Shown: positions 1-4,965 of the stretch, one piece after another | How positions within the stretch are numbered: position 1 is the first letter of the stretch | Layout of the letters: every line of letters starts with the position of its first letter | From: Actinomycetes bacterium | GTDB lineage: Bacteria > Actinomycetota > Actinomycetes > S36-B12 > UBA10799 | Reading direction: 5' to 3' | DNA length: 5,209 nt | NCBI GenBank assembly: GCA_029779995.1 | Contig: JAKOZM010000565.1 | Location: forward strand, 1-5,209 | Made by a program: the position numbers and the translations under genes | Notes under the pieces: generated by a model | Databases searched by the model: none | The model's input: the letters and a program-made list of their open reading frames with translations, nothing else | What the model was told of the DNA's origin: nothing

Positions 1-399
1 GTGTACGGCTGGGATCTCGTCTACCAGTCCCGCTCGGGGCCGCCCCAGGTGCCCTGGCTCGAACCCGACATCAATGACCATCTACGGCAATTGGCCAGCA
101 CCGGGACGACCAGCGTGGTGGTGGCACCGATCGGTTTCATCAGTGACCACATGGAAGTCGTGCAGGATCTCGACACAGAGGCTGCCGGAACCGCGGCCGA
201 ACTGGGACTGGCCTTCCGTCGGGTTCCCACGGTGGGACTGCACGCCGACTTTGTCGCGGGTCTTGCGACCAGCATTGAGGCGGTGCGGGGCGGGACCCAG
301 GCGGACGTGGCGTTCGGTGAGCCACTACCGACACCCTGCCTCGCGGTCTGCTGCCCGAACCTGCGCGGCGCCAAGCCCGCCCTGTGTGAGCAGTCATGA
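1..399 (+). CDS. hemH: Ferrochelatase (probably coproporphyrin ferrochelatase), C-terminal part, 5' end outside window
   Basis: This is the last 132 codons of a ferrochelatase, which inserts Fe2+ into a porphyrin late in heme synthesis. The frame is open to the left edge, so the GTG at base 1 is probably an internal valine codon. Residues 4-20 (WDLVYQSRSGPPQVPWL) and 39-52 (VVVAPIGFISDHME) are ferrochelatase signatures; Glu52 in SDHME matches the conserved active-site acid of the family. Known family fact: actinobacteria use the coproporphyrin-dependent route, so the likely substrate is coproporphyrin III (enzyme also called CpfC). The tail has cysteines at 113, 117, 118 and 129, fitting the C-terminal [2Fe-2S] ligands described for actinobacterial ferrochelatases; a further ligand would lie upstream of the window. 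The TGA stop overlaps the ATG of the next gene (ATGA), implying translational coupling. The family assignment is firm; the cluster is inferred. Confidence 0.95.
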   Translation: MYGWDLVYQSRSGPPQVPWLEPDINDHLRQLASTGTTSVVVAPIGFISDHMEVVQDLDTEAAGTAAELGLAFRRVPTVGLHADFVAGLATSIEAVRGGTQADVAFGEPLPTPCLAVCCPNLRGAKPALCEQS

Positions 400-1181
400 A
401 CGAGCTTCTGGATCTGGCGACGCGGGCAGCCGCCAGCGCCGCGGATCTGCTGGTACAAGGCTGGGAACAGCGTGAGGTGGTGGCGACCAAGAGTTCGCAG
501 ACCGACATCGTGACCCAGATGGATCAGGGCAGCGAAGCGTTGCTGGTGTCCACGATCCTGGCTGAGCGTCCTGACGATGCGATCCTGGGGGAGGAGGGCG
601 GCAGTCGCAATGGGACCACGGGGGTCACCTGGGTGATCGACCCGCTCGATGGCACGGTGAACTATCTGTACGGCTTTCCCTCGTGGGCGGTCAGTGTGGG
701 CGTCCTCATTGACGACCGGCCGACGGTGGGAGTCGTCCACGCACCAGCACTGGGAACCGTCTGGCGCGGGATCGCCGATGATTTCGCCGAGGCCAACGGC
801 CGTCCCATCAGATGCGGCCGGGTGACGGAGGTGTCCGCCGCTCTGGTGGCCACAGGATTTGGATATGACGCTCAGGTGCGGGCGGTGCAGGGAGTTCAGG
901 TGGCCGCATTGCTGCCTCAGATCCGCGACATCCGGCGCGCAGGGGCGGCCGCGGTTGACATGTGTTGGGTCGCACAGGGGGTTGTCGACGCCTACTTCGA
1001 GCGCGGCACGCATCTGTGGGACCGGGCCGGGGCCATGGCCATCTGCTCCGGGGCTGGCGCCCGGGTGGGCGGCCTGCTCGGCGATGAGCCCGCTTCGAAT
1101 GCGATGACCGTCGCCGCCAATCCGGCCCTGTTCGAGACGCTGTGCGCCACACTGCGGGAGGTCGGCGTTGGGAGCGACTGA
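396..1181 (+). CDS. suhB: Inositol-1-monophosphatase family protein (SuhB-like)
   Basis: A 261-residue Mg2+-dependent phosphatase of the inositol monophosphatase/FIG superfamily, the usual length. It is expected to hydrolyse myo-inositol-1-phosphate or related sugar phosphates in the cytoplasm; in actinomycetes this feeds inositol lipids or mycothiol-type compounds, but substrate cannot be read from sequence. All metal-site motifs are present: Lys32 with Thr36-Asp37 early on, GEEGG at 65-69 (Glu66 as ligand), the DPLDGT motif at 82-87 (Asp82, Asp85), and WDRAG at 208-212 (Asp209). Glu202 lies in the usual substrate-contacting region. The ATG at 396 overlaps the ferrochelatase stop by 4 bases, with only a weak GTGAG-type ribosome site, so coupling to upstream translation is likely. 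Its own 3' end carries the ribosome site and start of the next gene. Related enzymes (histidinol-phosphatase, CysQ) share these motifs and remain possible. Confidence 0.93.
   Translation: MNELLDLATRAAASAADLLVQGWEQREVVATKSSQTDIVTQMDQGSEALLVSTILAERPDDAILGEEGGSRNGTTGVTWVIDPLDGTVNYLYGFPSWAVSVGVLIDDRPTVGVVHAPALGTVWRGIADDFAEANGRPIRCGRVTEVSAALVATGFGYDAQVRAVQGVQVAALLPQIRDIRRAGAAAVDMCWVAQGVVDAYFERGTHLWDRAGAMAICSGAGARVGGLLGDEPASNAMTVAANPALFETLCATLREVGVGSD
1156..1161 (+). promoter_or_regulatory. Ribosome binding site for the TTG-started ferritin-like/VIT gene
   Basis: GGGAGG lies 6 bases before the TTG at 1168, inside the 3' end of the suhB-like gene. It is the main reason for choosing this TTG start; the next in-frame methionine codon (residue 20) would cut off the first helix, including Glu14. 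Confidence 0.65.
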
Positions 1182-2286
1182 ACGTTACGAACGCTACTTG
1201 GCGGCAGAGCGGGCCTCCGGGCGCATGTACCGGGCGCTGGCCGACCTCACCGACGGCGAGCGCCGGGAAGCTCTGCTGGAACTCGCCGCGATCGAGGACC
1301 GGCACGCGGCGCACTGGATGGCGCTGCTGCACACAGCCGGGGTGGCGATTCCGGCCCCGGCAGACGAGTTGGAGCCCGGTGATGCCGACGTGCTGGCCCG
1401 TGCGCGACAGATGGGTCTGGACGCTGTGCTCGGGGACCTCGAACGAGCCGAGCGGGAGGCCGTGGGCATGTACGACAACGAGCCCGACGCCCTGCCCGGC
1501 ATGAGTGACGACGAGCGCGCGCATGCGATCGTGCTGGCCGGGCTCGCGTCGTCCCCGACGGATAAGGATGACGTCCGAGGCACGCTCAATGCGGCCGAGC
1601 CCTGGCACCGGACCGACAAGTCCGGGGCTCTGCGAGCGGCCATCTTCGGTGTCAGTGACGGACTGGTGTCGAACACTGCCCTCGTGATGGGTTTCGCCGG
1701 CTCGGGCGTGTCGTCCGCCACTGTGTTGTTCGCAGGTTTCGCAGGGCTTCTGGCGGGAGCGTTCTCCATGGCGGCCGGTGAGTACGTCAGCGTGGCCAGC
1801 CAGACCGACCTCTTCCGTCGGGAACTGCGATTGGAGGCCGAGGAGTTGCGCGACAAACCCTTGGAGGAACAGCGGGAACTGGAGTTGCTGTACCGGGCAA
1901 AGGGACTGGACAAGGAGACGGCGCGCCGTACTGCCGAACGCATCATGGCTGATCCCGCGACGGCCCTTGACACCCTCGCCCGCGAGGAACTCGGGCTGGA
2001 TCCCGATGACCTGGGCAATCCACGCAAGGTGGCCGCCTCCAGTTTCCTGGCGTTCGCGGCTGGCGCCCTCGTCCCCGTGGTTCCGTACCTGTTCCTCACC
2101 GGCGTCGGTGCGTTGTGGCTGGCGATCGGTTTTGCGTTGGCCGCCATGGTGCTCGTCGGTGGCACGGTCGGTCGGCTCTCGGGTTTGGGAGTTGCGCGCT
2201 CGGCCCTTCGGCAAGTGCTCGTGGGCGGTGGCGCGGCAGCGGTGACGTACGCGCTGGGCAGCGTCGTTGGAGTTGGCTTGGGCTGA
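1168..2286 (+). CDS. Ferritin-like/VIT1-CCC1 family fusion protein, iron or manganese transporter (MbfA-like)
   Basis: A 372-residue protein with two parts. Residues 1-130 form a ferritin/rubrerythrin-like helical domain: Glu14, then Glu43-x2-His46 (EDRH), acidic Glu92/Glu95 in a third helix, and Glu116-x2-His119 (ERAH). This is the pattern of a diiron site. Residues 151-372 are a VIT1/CCC1 transporter: a first membrane segment with FGVSDGLVSNTALVMGFAG (160-178), a second at about 186-210 ending in GEYVSVASQ, a Glu-rich cytoplasmic helical stretch at 214-285 like the metal-binding domain of VIT1, then three more membrane segments at about 289-311, 314-335 and 345-371. Known relatives with this order (the erythrin-VIT group, e.g. 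MbfA of rhizobia) export iron across the inner membrane. Fe2+ as substrate is inferred; Mn2+ is an alternative. The start is TTG, overlapping the upstream gene by 14 bases, in an operon with ferrochelatase, which supports an iron role. Confidence 0.9.
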   Translation: MGATERYERYLAAERASGRMYRALADLTDGERREALLELAAIEDRHAAHWMALLHTAGVAIPAPADELEPGDADVLARARQMGLDAVLGDLERAEREAVGMYDNEPDALPGMSDDERAHAIVLAGLASSPTDKDDVRGTLNAAEPWHRTDKSGALRAAIFGVSDGLVSNTALVMGFAGSGVSSATVLFAGFAGLLAGAFSMAAGEYVSVASQTDLFRRELRLEAEELRDKPLEEQRELELLYRAKGLDKETARRTAERIMADPATALDTLAREELGLDPDDLGNPRKVAASSFLAFAAGALVPVVPYLFLTGVGALWLAIGFALAAMVLVGGTVGRLSGLGVARSALRQVLVGGGAAAVTYALGSVVGVGLG

Positions 2287-2380
2287 GATCGCCATCGCGC
2301 TCTGGTAGGTCGAGGGGTGGGGGTCGCCTCCGCCGCGTAATTGTGGGCTGGGACGAATGGCTCGCCGCGGTCTTGGCAGA

Positions 2381-2451
2381 CGTTCGTCCGCGGTACAGCG
2401 GTTCGTCAGTTTCGGTCGCGACACGCCGAACGGCTGGGCACCGGACGAACG
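2381..2451. repeat. 71-base imperfect inverted repeat (long hairpin) between convergent genes
   Basis: A perfect 10-bp arm pair, CGTTCGTCCG (2381-2390) with CGGACGAACG (2442-2451), encloses a second pair on the same axis: CAGCGGTTCG (2396-2405) with CGAACGGCTG (2427-2436), one mismatch. A symmetric 5+5 base internal loop separates them and about 21 bases form the tip. It lies in the 225-base gap between the convergent VIT-type and carbonic-anhydrase-like genes. No T-run follows on either strand. It may act as a two-way transcription end structure or a structured RNA; function is inferred, the symmetry is seen. Confidence 0.6.
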
Positions 2452-2511
2452 CGTTGGCCGTGGGAGTCGTCGACGGTGCCTTCGAAAGGGCAGCCCTGCC
2501 CCAGCCGGGCC

Positions 2512-3030
2512 CTAGTCCAGGCGACGCAGGTCGCGGGCATACCAACTGGCGTTCCCCACGTAGGTCGACACGGCCTGGTTGAAGTCGCCCTCACGCACGC
2601 GGTCGGGCTTGATGACCGCGGGCACGCCCAGCGCCATCGCATGGCTGGGGACCTCGGTCCCGTTGGCGACGACCGCGCCCGCCCCGACGAGAGCCCACTG
2701 CCGCACGATGACCCGGTGCAGCACGACGCTGCCCGAGCCCAGCAGGCAATCGTCCTCGATCGTGCAGCCTTCCAGATGGACGTTGTGGCCGACAACGACG
2801 CGACTGCCGATCACGGTGTCCAGCGTGCTCGTGCAGTGAACGATGGTGCCGTCCTGAATGGAGGTCTGCTCGCCCACGCGGATCGAGCCGTGGTCACCGC
2901 GCAAAACGGCAGTGGGCCAGACCGTGGACAACGCTCCGATCGTCACATCTCCGATAATGACGGCATCAGGATGCACGAAAGCGGAGGCGTGGATCGTGGG
3001 CAGGCGGTCGCCAAGCGCGTAAAGTGGCAT
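2512..3030 (-). CDS. Gamma-carbonic-anhydrase-like protein (left-handed beta-helix, hexapeptide repeat)
   Basis: A 172-residue protein built of hexapeptide repeats (for example IIGDVT, VIGSRV, VVGHNV), the left-handed beta-helix of the gamma-carbonic anhydrase/PaaY/YrdA group, normal in length and expected to be a cytoplasmic trimer. Family landmarks: LRGDHGSIRVGEQTSIQDG at 43-61, IVH with His65, GHNVHLEGC at 81-89, GSGSVVLHRVIV at 98-109 and ALGVPA at 133-138. Zinc in this family is held by three histidines; here the first (His65) and second (His82) are present, but the third, five residues on, is Glu87, with a displaced His85. Activity as carbonic anhydrase is therefore uncertain. The ATG start has a GGTGAG ribosome site 8 bases upstream. 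It is convergent with the VIT-type gene and divergent from the DUF4193 gene, so probably transcribed alone. Acyl- or acetyltransferases share the fold but lack the GDHGSI signature. Confidence 0.9.
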   Translation of the reverse strand: MPLYALGDRLPTIHASAFVHPDAVIIGDVTIGALSTVWPTAVLRGDHGSIRVGEQTSIQDGTIVHCTSTLDTVIGSRVVVGHNVHLEGCTIEDDCLLGSGSVVLHRVIVRQWALVGAGAVVANGTEVPSHAMALGVPAVIKPDRVREGDFNQAVSTYVGNASWYARDLRRLD

Positions 3031-3211
3031 GCAGTCATCTCACCACGGGGGGTGACACTGATGGCAATGTGACCAACGTTACGTATGGATCCCGCCGTCG
3101 GTCTGTCTTCGAGACGGAAAATATGGCAACATCTCGGCTCGAAACCACTTCGGGCATGAAATTGTCCCCCGCGGTGTTGCATCGACCGTCAACAGATGAG
3201 CAGGAGAGGGA
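3031..3211. other. Divergent intergenic spacer, presumably holding two promoters
   Basis: The 181 bases separate the start of the carbonic-anhydrase-like gene (leftward) from the DUF4193 gene (rightward) and are AT-richer than the genes. Leftward promoters could use TAACGT (3081-3076, minus strand) as a -10-like TANNNT hexamer, without a convincing -35. I found no persuasive -10 for the rightward gene. No reading frame here looks coding. Confidence 0.4.
3202..3206 (+). promoter_or_regulatory. Ribosome binding site of the DUF4193 gene
   Basis: AGGAG ends 5 bases before the ATG at 3212, a near-consensus site. It picks this start over the overlapping upstream frames and suggests strong translation. 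Confidence 0.75.
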
Positions 3212-3508
3212 ATGGCTACCGATTACGACGCGCCGCGCAAGACTGATGAAGAGATGGCCGAGGACTCCCTGGAGGAGTTGCAGGGTCGTGTCAAGACCGT
3301 CAGCGGTGGGGTCGATGAGGACGAGACGGAGATTGCGGAGAGCCTCGAGCTACCCGGGGCGGATCTGTCCAACGAGGCGCTGACTGTCCAGGTGGTACCG
3401 AAGCAGGAGGACGAATTCACGTGTTCTGTCTGCTTCCTGGTGCACCACCGAAGCCAGTTGGCCAGCGACAAGAACGGAATGCTGGTCTGCACTGAGTGCG
3501 CCGACTGA
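3212..3508 (+). CDS. DUF4193 family zinc-ribbon-like protein
   Basis: A 98-residue acidic protein with the characteristic start MATDYDAPR and a conserved centre ESLELPGADLSNEALTVQVV (43-62) followed by PKQEDEFTC. The N-terminal half is rich in Asp and Glu and probably flexible; the C-terminal part has two cysteine pairs, Cys71-x2-Cys74 and Cys93-x2-Cys96, with His78-His79 between them, so a single zinc ribbon is likely. No enzyme motif, signal peptide or membrane segment is visible. The family is widespread in actinomycetes, with one copy usually found near dut and suhB as here; the Mycobacterium tuberculosis member is, as I recall, Rv2699c. Function is unknown. A role in binding RNA polymerase, the ribosome or nucleic acid is only a guess from the fold and acidic tail. 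It stands as a single-gene unit: its own ribosome site upstream, a strong hairpin downstream. Confidence 0.93.
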   Translation: MATDYDAPRKTDEEMAEDSLEELQGRVKTVSGGVDEDETEIAESLELPGADLSNEALTVQVVPKQEDEFTCSVCFLVHHRSQLASDKNGMLVCTECAD

Positions 3509-3544
3509 TCGCTGCAAAGCGGTTCGATTAGACCGCGAGCATAA

Positions 3545-3576
3545 CGATGCCGGGTTCTGAAAAGAACCCGGCATCG
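3545..3576. terminator. Probable bidirectional terminator, 14-bp perfect stem with 4-base loop
   Basis: CGATGCCGGGTTCT (3545-3558) pairs perfectly with AGAACCCGGCATCG (3563-3576) around the loop GAAA on the plus strand (TTTC on the minus). It lies 36 bases after the DUF4193 stop and 15 bases beyond the stop of the leftward DUF4235 gene, exactly where convergent transcripts should end. The T-tract is weak on both sides, as is common in high-GC actinomycetes. GAAA is a stable GNRA-type tetraloop. Confidence 0.85.
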
Positions 3577-3591
3577 ACGTTGTTCAGGGGT

Positions 3592-3840
3592 TCAGGACGA
3601 TGCGGCGAGCTCCCGGCGCTCCACGAGGCGCGCCATTCCCTGCTGCACGGCCACGTCGACGACTGCCACCACGACTGCCGTGGCGATCGACCAGAATATG
3701 ACCTGCCGGAACGGCACCTGGGTGTCGTCGCGATTGGGTACGACACCTTCGTGGCGGCGAGCGTAGGCGGTATTGAGTCCCTTGCGAGTCGCCCAGGCGG
3801 CGCCAGCGGATACGAGAGGGGTCAATAGACGCGGGTTCAT
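3592..3840 (-). CDS. DUF4235 family small membrane protein
   Basis: An 82-residue protein that fits the DUF4235 pattern: an N-terminal hydrophobic stretch (5-16, LLTPLVSAGAAW), a basic ATRKGLNTAYARR helix at 17-29, a polar loop with VPNRDD, then VPFRQVIFWSIAT leading into a membrane segment at about 46-66, and a basic/acidic tail. It is probably an inner-membrane protein with one or two membrane passes. Function of the family is unknown. The start is set by a consensus AGGAGG ribosome site 5 bases upstream. It lies 54 bases downstream of the DUF3093 gene on the same strand, so read-through is possible, but the gap also holds a promoter-like hexamer. It ends against the shared hairpin. The family call rests on the pattern of a short sequence, so is a little less sure than its neighbours. 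Confidence 0.82.
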   Translation of the reverse strand: MNPRLLTPLVSAGAAWATRKGLNTAYARRHEGVVPNRDDTQVPFRQVIFWSIATAVVVAVVDVAVQQGMARLVERRELAASS

Positions 3841-3845
3841 AGGTG

Positions 3846-3851
3846 CCTCCT
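3846..3851 (-). promoter_or_regulatory. Ribosome binding site of the DUF4235 gene
   Basis: AGGAGG on the minus strand, 5 bases before the ATG at 3840; full consensus and the best ribosome site in the window. Confidence 0.8.
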
Positions 3852-3871
3852 GGGGATGGTCGCTTACATCG

Positions 3872-3877
3872 ATCCTA
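3872..3877 (-). promoter_or_regulatory. Candidate -10 element (TAGGAT) upstream of the DUF4235 gene
   Basis: TAGGAT on the minus strand fits the actinobacterial TANNNT -10 pattern and would give a leader of about 25 bases that includes the AGGAGG site. It sits within ATAGGATCG, a 9-mer also found before the thioesterase gene. No good -35 hexamer is seen (GCCTAA at 17-base spacing), so the call depends on the -10 and its recurrence. Confidence 0.4.
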
Positions 3878-3894
3878 TCGGCGTGGCGGCGGGT

Positions 3895-4329
3895 TTAGGC
3901 GCCGTGATTCAGGCACGACGCCAAGTCCTTGGGCTTCCTGCTGCTGATCAGCCAGTAGGGACTGGAACCGCTGGCGAGGTCCACCTTGACGCCCTGTTTC
4001 GTGGCCAAGTTGCGCAGCACCATCGTGGCCCTGCCATCGGCGTCCGGACCGGCAACCTCCCACAGGCCCTGCCTGTCCAGGGCTACCGCGTCCAGGATGT
4101 CGTCGCGAGCGATGTCAACCTCACCTACGTGGAATGTGGTCTCATCGACGTAAAGAACGAGTTTGCGGCGGTCCACCACCCACAGGACCACGCCCGACAG
4201 CAGCACGAAGACCACGGCTGCCACCGGCAGGGTGATGACAGCGGCGAAGGTGAAGCTGAAGAGCAGGACCAAGATGACCGCGGTGGCATACAGCCACCAG
4301 GGGGGACGGATGACCTCGCGATACGTCAT
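3895..4329 (-). CDS. DUF3093 family membrane protein
   Basis: A 144-residue protein matching the DUF3093 family of actinomycetes: YREVIRPPWWLY at 3-14, two adjacent membrane segments (about 11-31 and 33-52), then a basic WVVDRRKLVLYVDET stop and a soluble C-terminal beta-rich part. That part keeps the family features: FHVGEVDI (66-73), LWEVAGPDADGRA (89-101) and SPYWLISSRKPKDLASCL (123-140). It is probably anchored in the inner membrane with the C-terminal domain in the cytoplasm; the role is unknown. I chose ATG at 4329 because the family motif follows at once and GGGGAG lies 10 bases upstream; a GTG at 4347 would add six residues (MGRIVV) and cannot be excluded. It is divergent from the thioesterase-dut pair with 57 bases between, and upstream of the DUF4235 gene. 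The family often sits beside dut, as here. Confidence 0.88.
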   Translation of the reverse strand: MTYREVIRPPWWLYATAVILVLLFSFTFAAVITLPVAAVVFVLLSGVVLWVVDRRKLVLYVDETTFHVGEVDIARDDILDAVALDRQGLWEVAGPDADGRATMVLRNLATKQGVKVDLASGSSPYWLISSRKPKDLASCLNHGA

Positions 4330-4374
4330 GACCACAATTCTCCCCACCCCCCGGGCAGCCCATGCACGCGGTCA

Positions 4375-4380
4375 TAGGAT
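4375..4380 (+). promoter_or_regulatory. Candidate -10 element (TAGGAT) for the thioesterase-dut operon
   Basis: TAGGAT fits TANNNT and ends 6 bases before the GTG start at 4387, the spacing expected if transcription starts on the start codon itself, giving a leaderless mRNA. No convincing -35 hexamer is seen at 17 bases upstream (CGGGCA). The AGGA inside it could instead act as a weak ribosome site 7 bases before GTG if transcription starts further upstream, so the two readings compete. Confidence 0.5.
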
Positions 4381-4386
4381 CGGGTC

Positions 4387-4965
4387 GTGGCACCCGCGTT
4401 GACCTGGCCCGATAGCCCCACCTCTCCACCCGCCGACTCGGTACTCCCCGGACGGCACCCGAACGCCGTACCGGTGGGTGAGCAGGTGCCCAGCCACTAC
4501 GACATGTGCTACGGCTGCGGTCGCGGCCACCCAGCCGGACTGCACATGACCGTCACTGCCGGCGAGTTGAGTATCCACGCCACGTTCGACGTCACCCAGG
4601 ATCATCAAGGAGCCCCCGGCCTGGCACACGGGGGCCTGCTGAGTACGGCCTTCGACGAGGCCCTCGGCGCGTTGAACTGGCTACTGCTGGCACCGGCCGT
4701 CACCGCGCGGCTCGAAACGGACTTCCGCCGTCCTGTCCCGGTCGGTTCGGTGCTGCACATCGACGCCTGGCTGGTGGGGCAGTCCGGGCGCAAGGTCTAC
4801 ACGCGCGCCGTCGGGCGCCTGGGTGCCGACGGACCCGTGGCCCTCACCGCCTCCGCCTTGTTCCTGCAGGTCCCGCTGGCCCATTTCGTCGCCAACGGTC
4901 GTGCTGAGGACGTCGCCCGGGCCGCTCATCAGCGCACCGGCGAGGGTCTTGAGGTGAACCCGTGA
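4387..4965 (+). CDS. PaaI-like hotdog-fold thioesterase
   Basis: A 192-residue protein with a hotdog thioesterase domain at about 38-165 after a Pro-rich, probably disordered N-terminus. It has the CYGCG motif (41-45) followed by HPAGLHM, seen at the front of many actinobacterial PaaI-type proteins, then [16 protein letters not shown] at 79-94, where His81, Gly82-Gly83 and Asp90-Glu91 are the family's active-site region, and [10 protein letters not shown] at 111-120. It should hydrolyse an acyl-CoA thioester in the cytoplasm; the acyl group is unknown. No signal peptide or membrane segment. The GTG start at 4387 has no clear ribosome site but a -10-like TAGGAT just upstream, so a leaderless start is possible; no alternative start is better placed. 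Its TGA overlaps the GTG of dut (GTGA), so the two are translationally coupled. Confidence 0.9.
   Translation: MAPALTWPDSPTSPPADSVLPGRHPNAVPVGEQVPSHYDMCYGCGRGHPAGLHMTVTAGELSIHATFDVTQDHQGAPGLAHGGLLSTAFDEALGALNWLLLAPAVTARLETDFRRPVPVGSVLHIDAWLVGQSGRKVYTRAVGRLGADGPVALTASALFLQVPLAHFVANGRAEDVARAAHQRTGEGLEVNP

Noticed and set aside
1..3. GTG at the first base as a true gene start
   Set aside because: The ferrochelatase signature begins at once and the rest of the N-terminal domain is absent, so the gene must continue to the left and this GTG codes an internal valine.
21..1013. Open frame on the minus strand (330 codons) opposite hemH and the suhB-like gene
   Set aside because: It covers two recognised genes on the other strand and shows no domain or ribosome site of its own.
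808..2424. Long open frame on the minus strand (538 codons) opposite the suhB-like and VIT genes
   Set aside because: It is antisense to two well-supported genes, its translation is rich in Arg, Pro, Gly and His with no family features, and long antisense frames are normal in high-GC DNA.
2487..2513. Short GGGCAG/CTGCCC hairpin near the end of the carbonic-anhydrase-like gene
   Set aside because: Six-base stem with only a two-base loop and no T-run; too weak to call a terminator.
2341..3072. Open frame on the plus strand (243 codons) across the gap and the carbonic-anhydrase-like gene
   Set aside because: Most of it is the complement of a clear hexapeptide-repeat protein; low-complexity composition and no recognisable motif.
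3139..3153. SOS-box-like dyad TCGAA-N5-TTCGG before the DUF4193 gene
   Set aside because: The actinobacterial LexA box has TCGAAC-N4-GTTCGA; the spacing and outer bases do not fit, and short CGAA/TTCG dyads are common by chance.
3856..4377. Open frame on the plus strand (173 codons) opposite the DUF3093 gene
   Set aside because: It is antisense to a DUF3093 protein with clear family motifs and membrane segments; its His/Gln/Asp-rich translation resembles nothing known.
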